Shown in pieces: positions 17,035 through 24,615 of a stretch of 64,000 nt of DNA; within the stretch, counting starts at the first letter, position 1, and every line of letters begins with the position of its first letter. Origin of the DNA: Candidatus Binatia bacterium. GTDB taxonomy: Bacteria; Desulfobacterota; Binatia; HRBIN30; BPIQ01. The DNA is taken from NCBI GenBank assembly GCA_026004195.1, contig BPIQ01000002.1, positions 558,001 through 622,000 on the forward strand. Direction: 5' to 3'. The notes under the pieces are model-generated. The model was not told where the DNA came from, did no database searches, and worked only from the letters and a program-made list of their open reading frames with translations. The position numbers and the translations under genes were made by a program.

Positions 17035-17787
17035 TCACACGGCGATTCCGAGCCCCGCGTCCACGACCACCACCTGGCCCGTCACGACGTCCGAGCGTAG
17101 AAGCTCGAGCGCGACGTGCGCGACGTCCTCGGGTTGGCAAACCCTGCGGAGCGGCGCACGTTCTGCCGCGAACTTCTTGACGACCTCGTAGCCCTCGCGC
17201 TCCTTCCACCATCGCGTGTCGATGAATCCCGGGGCGACCGCGTTGACCCGGATTTCCGGAGCCAGGGCTCGGGCCAGCGCCACCGTCATGTTGTTGAGGG
17301 CTGCCTTCGAAGCACAATACGGTAGCGAGCTTCCCGTCGCGTACACGCCGGCTACGCTCGAGACGTTGAGAATGGCGCCGCCCGCCTTCTTCAGGTGCGG
17401 AACGCAGGCTCGAGTAGCGTAGAAGGCTCCCTTCAGATTCACCCCGAAAATCCGGTCCCAGTCCTCGTCGCGCAGGGCTTCGAGATCGTGGTGAGGGACG
17501 AACACCGTGACGCCCGCGTTGTTCACCAGGATCTCGAGGTGTCCGAACTCCGCCACCACATCCTCGACCATCTTCCTGACAGCAGCCTCGTTCGCCACGT
17601 CCGCCTGGACAGCCAACGCACGCACCCCGAGTTTCCGTGCCTCCTCTGCCGTCTCCTCGGCCTCCTTTTGCGACCGGGAATAATTCACGGCCACGTGACA
17701 GCCCTCCCGTGCGAGCGAGCACGCAATCGCCCTCCCCGTCCCGACGGCCGCACCGGTCACGAGCGCCACTTTCCCACGGAAGTCCAT
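17035..17787 (-). CDS. SDR family oxidoreductase
   Basis: Encodes 250 aa, a classical short-chain dehydrogenase. Cofactor motif TGAAVGTG at 12-19, NNAG near 89, and catalytic Ser-Tyr-Lys in NVSSVAG and YCASKAA. The C-terminal VNAVAPGFIDT and VVVDAGLGI are standard. It resembles FabG-like 3-oxoacyl reductases, but many such proteins act on other alcohols or ketones. NADP use is suggested by the basic residues after the second strand (NYSRSQ). Its start faces a REP array, and its end faces another. Confidence 0.92.
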   Translation of the reverse strand: MDFRGKVALVTGAAVGTGRAIACSLAREGCHVAVNYSRSQKEAEETAEEARKLGVRALAVQADVANEAAVRKMVEDVVAEFGHLEILVNNAGVTVFVPHHDLEALRDEDWDRIFGVNLKGAFYATRACVPHLKKAGGAILNVSSVAGVYATGSSLPYCASKAALNNMTVALARALAPEIRVNAVAPGFIDTRWWKEREGYEVVKKFAAERAPLRRVCQPEDVAHVALELLRSDVVTGQVVVVDAGLGIAV

Positions 17788-17834
17788 AGGGCTTTGCCTA
17801 TCCGGGAAGCGCCCCTTGCCGCAAGCAGGCACCT

Positions 17835-17985
17835 CCGCCGGAGGGACGCGCCGCGTCGCGTCCGGGGGGCGGGGGCGAATGGGCGCGCGCGTTCGTGTTC
17901 GGGCACCCACGTCCACGCCATCCGCGAACGCGCGGTCATCCGGAGGGACGCGCTCCGTCGCGTCCGGGGGGCGGGGGCGGAAGAA
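17835..17985. repeat. REP array B in a divergent promoter region
   Basis: Two type-1 hairpins in the same orientation, at 17844-17863 (loop CCGCGT) and 17946-17965 (loop CTCCGT), each preceded by CGGAG. The roughly 80-bp spacer between them contains a sequence matching, in reverse complement, the spacer of the short units at 31950-32125 (GGGTGCCCGAACACGAACnCCCGCGCGC type). The array sits between the start codons of the SDR gene (17787) and the TLP1 gene (18057), so it lies within or next to both promoters. Confidence 0.85.
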
Positions 17986-18056
17986 CGGGGTGAAAAACGT
18001 CCCATCCGTGATTGAGTCAAGCCGCAAAATGCGATAGGCGCGAGTGTCGCGCCGTC

Positions 18057-19568
18057 ATGGAGGGAGCGGAGGACCGGATTCCCCTCGTCGTCGGGGTAGC
18101 TCAGTGGACCCAACGGGAAGTCGACCTGGACCGGCCGCCTTCTCCCCTCGAAGTCCTCGCCCGAGTTTGCCGCGCTGCTGCGGAAGACACGGGAGTGGGC
18201 GACGCCTTGTGGCGTCACGTCCGAACCGTGGCCGTCGTACACCTGGTGTCCTGGCGGTACACGAACCTTCCGAGGGCTCTCGCGGAAAAACTCGGAGCGA
18301 AGCCGGAGCGAGCACTCTACACGACGCCCGGAGGGAACAGCGGCCAGTGGCTCGTGAACCGCATCGCGCGCGAGATCGCGGGCGGGAAGCTCGATCTCGC
18401 GCTGGTAGGTGGCGTCGAACTTCTGAGAACCGTGCGGAAGGCACTCCGGGAAAGCCGGCCGCTCGCCTGGGAAACCGACTCGTCTTCCGAGCCGGAAATC
18501 GTCGGCGATCCGCGCCCGGGAACGAGAGAAGAAGAAGTACTCTACGGGGCCAGGGCACCCGTGCAGATTTTCCCGCTTTTCGAGAACGCACTCCGAGCCC
18601 ACTATGGACTCGACATGGAATCGCACCGGCAGGAGCTCGGTGCCCTTTGCCAGGGCCTCTCGCAAGTCGCCGCGCGCAACCCGTACGCCTGGTTCCCGAA
18701 GGAACGCAGTGCGGAGGAGATCTCGACGGTCACGGCCGAGAACCGGATGATCTCTTTCCCGTATCCCAAGTTCATGAACGCGCTTCTCGACGTCGACCAG
18801 GCAGCAGCACTGCTGCTCGCATCCGCCAGCACGGCCCGAAAACTCGGGATCCCTTCTTCGAAGTGGGTGTACGTCCGCGGTGTCGGCGACGCCGACGATC
18901 ACTGGTTTTTCACCGAGCGCCGCGACTACGTGAGCTCGCCTGCCCTCCGGCTCGCGGCCGAGCGGGCACTCGAGACCGCAGGTGCGTCGGCGGCCGACGT
19001 CGGACTCTTCGACCTGTACAGCTGTTTTCCGTGCGCCGTCCAGATCGGAAGGGACATGCTCGGGTTCTCGCGAGCCGACGCGAGGCCGTGGACCGTGACC
19101 GGCGGGCTCCCCTACCACGGGGGACCGGGCAGCAATTACACGACCCACGCCGTCGCCACGATGGTGGAAAAACTACGCCGCGGCGAGGCAAAGTGGGGAC
19201 TCGTGAGCGGCCTCGGCTGGTACTTCGCGAAGCATTCGGTGGGCGTCTATTCGACCGACCCACCCGACGAGGCACCCCGCTTCCGGAACCCGGACGCCGA
19301 CCGGTCCGAACTCGAGCGGATCCCGCGACCGCAGTTCGTCCGGGAGGCCGCCGGCAAGGCCCGCATCGAAACCTACACCGTCGTCCACGACCGGCAGGGA
19401 CTCCCGGCGCAGGCGATCGTCGTGGGACGCACGGCCGACGAGAAACGCTTTCTCGCGAACACGCCGGTCGACCGGAAGCTCTTCGAAGAGCTCGAGCGAA
19501 CCGAGGGCGTCGGGCGCCGCGGCAGGGTCTCCCACACAGGAGGCAAGAACGTTTTCGTGCCCGAATAG
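18057..19568 (+). CDS. thiolase-like protein type 1 (TLP1), first copy
   Basis: Encodes 503 aa. Residues about 1-410 have the thiolase fold. Where thiolases have the nucleophile (NRxCSSGLQA) this protein has TTPGGNSGQWLVNR with no Cys. The His loop is GGLPYHGGPGSNYTTHA, and the second Cys site is replaced by GLGWYFAKHSVGVYS. The last 90 residues (IETYTVVHDRQGLPAQAIVVGR ... EGVGRRGRV) form the extra C-terminal domain of TLP1 proteins. It is therefore unlikely to be a standard thiolase; a retro-aldol or CoA-binding role is possible. It is followed after 9 bp by a monooxygenase gene. Confidence 0.88.
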   Translation: MEGAEDRIPLVVGVAQWTQREVDLDRPPSPLEVLARVCRAAAEDTGVGDALWRHVRTVAVVHLVSWRYTNLPRALAEKLGAKPERALYTTPGGNSGQWLVNRIAREIAGGKLDLALVGGVELLRTVRKALRESRPLAWETDSSSEPEIVGDPRPGTREEEVLYGARAPVQIFPLFENALRAHYGLDMESHRQELGALCQGLSQVAARNPYAWFPKERSAEEISTVTAENRMISFPYPKFMNALLDVDQAAALLLASASTARKLGIPSSKWVYVRGVGDADDHWFFTERRDYVSSPALRLAAERALETAGASAADVGLFDLYSCFPCAVQIGRDMLGFSRADARPWTVTGGLPYHGGPGSNYTTHAVATMVEKLRRGEAKWGLVSGLGWYFAKHSVGVYSTDPPDEAPRFRNPDADRSELERIPRPQFVREAAGKARIETYTVVHDRQGLPAQAIVVGRTADEKRFLANTPVDRKLFEELERTEGVGRRGRVSHTGGKNVFVPE

Positions 19569-19577
19569 GAGGCCGAA

Positions 19578-20831
19578 ATGAAAGTGTGTTTTTTCCACCT
19601 CATGCCGTACACGGACCTCCCCGAGGACTTCCGGGAACGCTACCCCTCGGTCTGGGTCGACATCGACCCGAAGCTCTTCGATCCCGTGCGGGGACACGAG
19701 CTGTACAACGAGTTTCTCGACGAGCTCGAGTACGCGGCGGAGATGGGCTTCGACGGCATTTGCGTGAACGAGCACCACGCCAACGCGTACGGACTGATGC
19801 CGTCGCCGAACCTGATGGCCGCAGCCCTGGCCCGCAGGACGAAGGACGCGGCCATCGTAGTGATGGGCAACTCGCTCGCCCTCTACAACCCCCCGACCCG
19901 AGTGGCCGAGGAATTCGCGATGATCGACTGCATCTCGGGCGGCCGGCTCGTCGCGGGTTTTCCGGTGGGGACGCCCATGGACACCTGCTACGCCTACGGG
20001 CAGAACCCGAGCACGCTTCGGGCTCGGTACTACGAGGCCCACGATCTCATCCTGCGCGCGTGGACGACCGACGAACCCTTCGTTTTCCACGGCCGTTTCA
20101 ACCAACTTCGTTACGTGAACCCCTGGCCCCGCCCCGTCCAGCGCCCGCACCCGCCCATCTGGATTCCCGGTGGTGGCTCGGTGGAGACGTGGCGCTGGTG
20201 CGCGGAGAAAGATTACGTTTACTCCTACCTTTCCTACTTCGGCTACAAAGCGGGCGAAGCCACCATGAAGGGGTTCTGGCAGGAAATGGACAGGCTCGGA
20301 AAAGACCGGAACCCTTACCGGGCGGGCTTCCTCCAGTTCGTGGGAGTCGCCGAAACCACGGCCGAAGCCATGGACATCTACCGCGAGCCCGCGGAGTACT
20401 TCTACGGCCGCTGCCTCCACGTCGACACCCGCTGGGTCAATCCCCCGGGCTACGTGACGGAAGGCACGTTGCGGGCCCGAGTGAAATCCATGGTGGCTCA
20501 GGCAGCCGATCAGGCCTCGCAGGCGAACAAGGCTCTGAGCTTCGCCAAGCCCGAGTTCCGGCACATCGTGGAGCAGGGCTTCGTGATCGCGGGCAATCCC
20601 GACGAAGTGGCGGACAAACTCCGCGAGGTCGCACGAAACCTGAACGTGGGACACCTCATGCTGCTGCTGCAGTTCGGCAACATGAGCCGGGAACTCACGA
20701 CCTACAACACGGAGCTTTTCGCCCGCCGCGTGCTCCCGCAGATCCGAGACCTGTTCGACGACGAGTGGGAGGACCGCTGGTGGCCGCGGCCGCTCGAAAA
20801 AAGAGCCGTCCCCCGGGAGGCTGCCGCATGA
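19578..20831 (+). CDS. luciferase-like (LLM class) flavin-dependent monooxygenase
   Basis: Encodes 417 aa with the bacterial luciferase TIM-barrel pattern: an early FDGICVNEHHANAYGLMPSPNLMAAALARRT block, SGGRLVAGFPVGTPMD, and a central PHPPIWIPGGGSVETWRW. The family uses reduced flavin and oxygen to oxidise ketones, alkanes, sulfonates or aldehydes, with a separate reductase. No flavin reductase is nearby. A strong ribosome site (AGGAGG) precedes the ATG, and the stop overlaps the next gene's start (ATGA). It lies between two TLP1 genes, suggesting one catabolic unit. Confidence 0.9.
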   Translation: MKVCFFHLMPYTDLPEDFRERYPSVWVDIDPKLFDPVRGHELYNEFLDELEYAAEMGFDGICVNEHHANAYGLMPSPNLMAAALARRTKDAAIVVMGNSLALYNPPTRVAEEFAMIDCISGGRLVAGFPVGTPMDTCYAYGQNPSTLRARYYEAHDLILRAWTTDEPFVFHGRFNQLRYVNPWPRPVQRPHPPIWIPGGGSVETWRWCAEKDYVYSYLSYFGYKAGEATMKGFWQEMDRLGKDRNPYRAGFLQFVGVAETTAEAMDIYREPAEYFYGRCLHVDTRWVNPPGYVTEGTLRARVKSMVAQAADQASQANKALSFAKPEFRHIVEQGFVIAGNPDEVADKLREVARNLNVGHLMLLLQFGNMSRELTTYNTELFARRVLPQIRDLFDDEWEDRWWPRPLEKRAVPREAAA

Positions 20832-21607
20832 GACTCGAAGAGGAGACGCTCGATCTGGGACCCGTCCGCTCGCGGGTCTGGAGCAAGGGCACGGGACGGC
20901 CTCTCGCCTTTCTCGCAGGTTTCGGCGGCACGCCGCGCTGGCCGGAGTTTCTCGACCCGCTGGCCTCGGAGCACCGCGTGCTCGTTCCCGCGCTTCCCGG
21001 ATTCCCGGGCGCGACGGGCCACCACGAGCTCGACGACATCGTGGACTGGGTCGCGGCCACGCTCGACATTCTCGAGGCCGCGGGCTTCGAGCAAGGGGTA
21101 CTGGTCGGGGCGTCGGTGGGCGGCATGATCGCGGCCGAAATCGCCGCCCTGTGCAGGCCCATGGTCGAACGACTCGTGCTCTGCGCTCCGCTCGGGCTTT
21201 TCGACGAGCACGACCCGGTGGCCGACGTTTTCGCCGTGCCGCCCGCCGAGATACCCGCTTTCCTCTCGGCCGCACCCGAAAAACTCGCGGGGTTCTTCGC
21301 GCGCCCGGAAGGGGAAGACGAACTCGAGTGGACGGTCCTCACCGCACGGGCGGCAGAAGCGGCGGCGAGGCTTCTCTGGCCCCTCGGCGACCGCGGGCTG
21401 TGGAAACGCCTCCACCGCATCTCGGCTCCGACGCTCCTCGTCTGGGGAGCGGAAGACCGCGTCGTGCCGAGAAGCTACGCCCAGCGTTTCGCACGAGAGA
21501 TCCGCGGTCCCGTGAAAATCGAGACCGTCCCCGGGGCGGGGCATCTCTCCTACCTCGACCGACCCGCGGAGGTGGCGTCGCGCCTCCGGGCCTTCCTTCG
21601 GGCGTGA
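20828..21607 (+). CDS. alpha/beta hydrolase
   Basis: Encodes 259 aa with an intact triad: nucleophile Ser in VGASVGG (GxSxG), Asp in LLVWGAEDRVVP and His in GAGHLSYLDRP. It starts directly in the fold with no signal peptide, so it is cytoplasmic. The ATGA overlap with the monooxygenase gene shows coupled translation. In such a setting it may hydrolyse an ester or lactone made by the monooxygenase (a Baeyer-Villiger-type product), which is inference. The second TLP1 gene starts 34 bp after it. Confidence 0.9.
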   Translation: MRLEEETLDLGPVRSRVWSKGTGRPLAFLAGFGGTPRWPEFLDPLASEHRVLVPALPGFPGATGHHELDDIVDWVAATLDILEAAGFEQGVLVGASVGGMIAAEIAALCRPMVERLVLCAPLGLFDEHDPVADVFAVPPAEIPAFLSAAPEKLAGFFARPEGEDELEWTVLTARAAEAAARLLWPLGDRGLWKRLHRISAPTLLVWGAEDRVVPRSYAQRFAREIRGPVKIETVPGAGHLSYLDRPAEVASRLRAFLRA

Positions 21608-21641
21608 AGCCTGGCAAACTGCCGGGGCACCGGAGGAAGCA

Positions 21642-23147
21642 ATGGACGAAAATCTCCCCGTTCTCGTGGGTGGCGGCCAGATCACGCAAAAAGACGTCGA
21701 GCCACGCGAAGCGCTCGAGCCGCTCGGCCTCATGGTGGAAGCCGCAAGGCGTGCCGCCGAAGACGCTCGGCTCCCTGCCGGAGCACTGGAGAAACTCGAC
21801 TGCGTGGCCGTCGTCCACATCCTGGCGGCGGGTTACGCGAACGCGCCGCGTTTTGTGGCCGAAGCGCTCGGGGCGAGACCCGCGACCGAAATCTACACGA
21901 CCGTGGGCGGCAACACGCCGCAGTTTCTCCTGAACGAGCTCGCCAGCCGGATCGCCCGCGGCGAAACTCGCTTTGCCCTCCTCGCGGGCGCCGAAGCAAT
22001 CCACACGCTCCGTGCGGCCCGGAAATCGGGTCTCGCGTTGGCGTGGACGAAAAAAGAGGCCCCTCCGCCGACCGTCCTCGGTGACGAACGCCCGGGGACG
22101 AGCGAACACGAGAGTGCCCACGGTTTGCGCCTTCCCACGCAGGTCTACCCACTTTTCGAAAACGCCATCCGTGCCTCGCGTGGCTGGACCATCGAAGAAC
22201 ACCTCCGGCGGCTCGGGGAGCTGTGCGCACGTTTCGCCGCCGTCGCGGCGGAAAACCCGTATGCCTGGTTCCGCGACGGGAAAGACGCCCGCACGATCGC
22301 CACGGTCACGCCACAGAACCGGATGGTGGGCTTCCCGTACCCCAAGTACATGAACGCCATCATGGAGGTGGACCAGGGAGCGGCCGTGCTGCTCGCGTCC
22401 GCGGAGTTCGCCCGTTCGCTCGGCATCCCCCGGGAGCGCTGGGTCTACCCCTGGTGCGGCGCCGAAGGTCACGACCGCTGGTTCGTGAGCGATCGGGTCG
22501 ACTTCGTCTCTTCTCCCGCGATCCGGCGGCTCGCCGGCGCCGCGTTCGAGGCGCTGGGTCTCGACACCGACCGGGTCGATTTCTTCGACCTCTACAGTTG
22601 CTTCCCCTCGGCCGTGCAAATCGCCCGGGACATGATCGGCATTCGCGAGGACGATCCACGGCCCCTCACGGTGACGGGCGGGCTACCCTACCACGGTGGG
22701 CCGGGAAACAACTACACGACCCACGCGATCGCGACGATGATCGAGAAGCTCCGAAGCCGTCGCGGCGCGATCGGGTTCGTGAGCGCCCTCGGCTGGTTCA
22801 TCACGAAGCACGCCGTGGGCATCTACTCGTCCGAGCCTCCTCCGCGAGGGCGCTGGACCCGGCTCGACCACGAAAGGCTCCAGGCCGACATCGACGCGCT
22901 CGTGGGTCCCGCTTTCGAGCTTCGCCCCGAAGGCCGAGCGTACGTGGAAACGTACACCGTTTTCCACGACCGGGAAGGGAAACCCGTGGAAGGCTTCGTT
23001 TTCGGCCGGCTCGAGAACCGCAAGCGCTTCCTTTCCCACCTCCCGGCGGACCCGGAGCTCCTCGCGTCCTTCACGCGGGAGGAGGGAGTCGGACGAAAAG
23101 GCAGGGTCCGGCCCGAGAACGGGACGAACCTCTTCGTTCCCGACTGA
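21642..23147 (+). CDS. thiolase-like protein type 1 (TLP1), second copy
   Basis: Encodes 501 aa, a clear paralogue of the protein at 18057-19568 (roughly half of residues identical by eye; shared FDLYSCFPxAVQI and TVTGGLPYHGGPGxNYTTHA). It also lacks the thiolase Cys (TTVGGNTPQFLLNE) and has LGWFITKHAVGIYSS in place of the second Cys site. The C-terminal extra domain (VETYTVFHDREGKPVEGFVFGR ... EGVGRKGRV) is complete. Two divergent copies around one oxygenase suggest two distinct substrates or a heteromer. Ribosome site GGAGG precedes the ATG. Confidence 0.88.
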   Translation: MDENLPVLVGGGQITQKDVEPREALEPLGLMVEAARRAAEDARLPAGALEKLDCVAVVHILAAGYANAPRFVAEALGARPATEIYTTVGGNTPQFLLNELASRIARGETRFALLAGAEAIHTLRAARKSGLALAWTKKEAPPPTVLGDERPGTSEHESAHGLRLPTQVYPLFENAIRASRGWTIEEHLRRLGELCARFAAVAAENPYAWFRDGKDARTIATVTPQNRMVGFPYPKYMNAIMEVDQGAAVLLASAEFARSLGIPRERWVYPWCGAEGHDRWFVSDRVDFVSSPAIRRLAGAAFEALGLDTDRVDFFDLYSCFPSAVQIARDMIGIREDDPRPLTVTGGLPYHGGPGNNYTTHAIATMIEKLRSRRGAIGFVSALGWFITKHAVGIYSSEPPPRGRWTRLDHERLQADIDALVGPAFELRPEGRAYVETYTVFHDREGKPVEGFVFGRLENRKRFLSHLPADPELLASFTREEGVGRKGRVRPENGTNLFVPD

Positions 23148-23164
23148 AGCCGCCGCCGGGCGGG

Positions 23165-24496
23165 ATGCCTCGGGTGGCGCACCCCTTTCTGGAACGCCCC
23201 CACGGGACGTTCCTCTCGCTCTCCTTCCCCGTCCTCCTCTCGCTGCTCGTCGAACCGCTTGCGGGGGTCGCCGACACCGCCTTCGTCGCCCGGCTCGGCA
23301 GCGTACCGGCAGCCGCGCTCGGGGCGGCCACGAGCCTCCTTTCCGGTTTTCTCTGGGTCTTCAACTTCGTCGGTATCGGCACCCAGACGGAAGTGGCAGC
23401 CGCGCTGGGACGCGGCGAGAGGAACCGAGCGGCCGGTCTCGCGGCGCTCGGGCTTTCGGCGGCCGCGGCATGCGGGATCGTCTCCTCGGTGGCTCTCTGG
23501 TTCCTCGCCCCGGCGGCGGCACGCTTCATGGCTGCGGTCGGCGAACTCGAGGCACCGACGGTCGCCTACCTTCGCGTGCGGCTTCTCGGCGTGCCTCCCA
23601 CGCTCGTCGTGCTCGCGGCCTTCGGGGCTTTCCGCGGAATGCAAGACATGAAGACGCCGCTCTGGATCGCCGCGTTCGTGAGCGGACTCAACATTTGCCT
23701 CGATCCCCTTCTCATCTACGGTTCGGGGTGCGTTCCGGGGCTCGGGGTCGCAGGGGCGGCCTGGGCGACGACGGCAAGTCAGTGGCTCGGGAGCTTCTGG
23801 GCCGTACGAGCGCTGCGGGTCGGACTCGGTCTCGCAGGACGATTCGGTCCGGGAGACTTTCTCCGCCTCCTCCGCATCGGCAGAGACCTCTTTCTCCGCA
23901 CCGGGATGCTCCTTCTTTTTCTCGTCCTCGCCACGCGTGCTGCGACCGGGATCGGCCCCGAGACCGGCGCTGCCCACCAGGCGATCCGACAGGCCTGGAT
24001 CCTCACGGCGCTCGTCCTCGACAGCTACGCCGCCACGGCGCAGAGTCTCGTGGGCTTTTTCCTCGGCGGCGGCCGGGTGCGCGAAGCCCGTCGTGCGGCC
24101 GGCATCGCTTGCCTCTGGGGGCTTCTTACCGGGGCCGGCCTCTCCCTCCTCATGCTCGCGACCGGAAAAGGTGTCGCATGGCTGCTCGTGCCGACGGCGG
24201 CCGGGCCGGTCTTTTTTTCCGCCTGGCCCGTCGCGGCTCTGGCGCAGCCGCTCAACGCCCTCGCGTTCGTGACGGACGGCATCCACTGGGGTGCGAGCGA
24301 CTACGGATATCTGAGAAACGCCATGATGCTCGCGACGGTCGTGGGAGCGTCGATGCTCTTGGCCCTGGAAGCCGGTGGCAACCGAGACCTTGCAGCCATC
24401 TGGTGGGTCACGGCCGGCTGGATCGCGATCCGGGCAGTGTCCGGTGTCGGCAGGATCTGGCCCGCTTTCGGAAGAGCACCGCTCGCCGGCCGCTAG
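23165..24496 (+). CDS. MATE family efflux transporter
   Basis: Encodes 443 aa with about 12 membrane helices. It starts ERPHGTFLSLSFPVLLSLLVEPLAGVADTAFVARLG, the DinF-like MATE signature. The repeat halves are visible at LRVRLLGVPPTLVVLAAFGAFRGMQDMKTPLWIA and in the second half near AQPLNALAFVTDGIHWGASDYGYLRNAMM. These antiporters use H+ or Na+ to export cationic compounds. It follows the TLP1 gene after 17 bp and probably belongs to the same transcript, so it may export a substrate or product of that pathway. Confidence 0.92.
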   Translation: MPRVAHPFLERPHGTFLSLSFPVLLSLLVEPLAGVADTAFVARLGSVPAAALGAATSLLSGFLWVFNFVGIGTQTEVAAALGRGERNRAAGLAALGLSAAAACGIVSSVALWFLAPAAARFMAAVGELEAPTVAYLRVRLLGVPPTLVVLAAFGAFRGMQDMKTPLWIAAFVSGLNICLDPLLIYGSGCVPGLGVAGAAWATTASQWLGSFWAVRALRVGLGLAGRFGPGDFLRLLRIGRDLFLRTGMLLLFLVLATRAATGIGPETGAAHQAIRQAWILTALVLDSYAATAQSLVGFFLGGGRVREARRAAGIACLWGLLTGAGLSLLMLATGKGVAWLLVPTAAGPVFFSAWPVAALAQPLNALAFVTDGIHWGASDYGYLRNAMMLATVVGASMLLALEAGGNRDLAAIWWVTAGWIAIRAVSGVGRIWPAFGRAPLAGR

Positions 24497-24615
24497 CCAG
24501 GAAAGCTCGTAGAGGCGGCCGACCGGACCGGAAAACGGTGCCGAAATACCGCTCGCCGCGCGGGGGAGTGTCCTCTCGTTGTCAAAGTTCCCCGCGTGGC
24601 TTAGATGGAGCGGCC

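Noticed and set aside
16720-17200. Long overlapping open frames in the REP arrays (Arg/Ala/Ser-rich, with motifs such as DATERVPP and GRAPSRPGG)
   Set aside because: They are translations of the palindromes and spacers in several frames, have no family resemblance, and recur in arrays B, C and D. They are not genes.
18044-20827. Very long Arg-rich frame running across the TLP1 and monooxygenase genes in another frame
   Set aside because: It is a high-GC shadow frame; only its last 259 codons (from 20828) encode a recognisable protein, the alpha/beta hydrolase.
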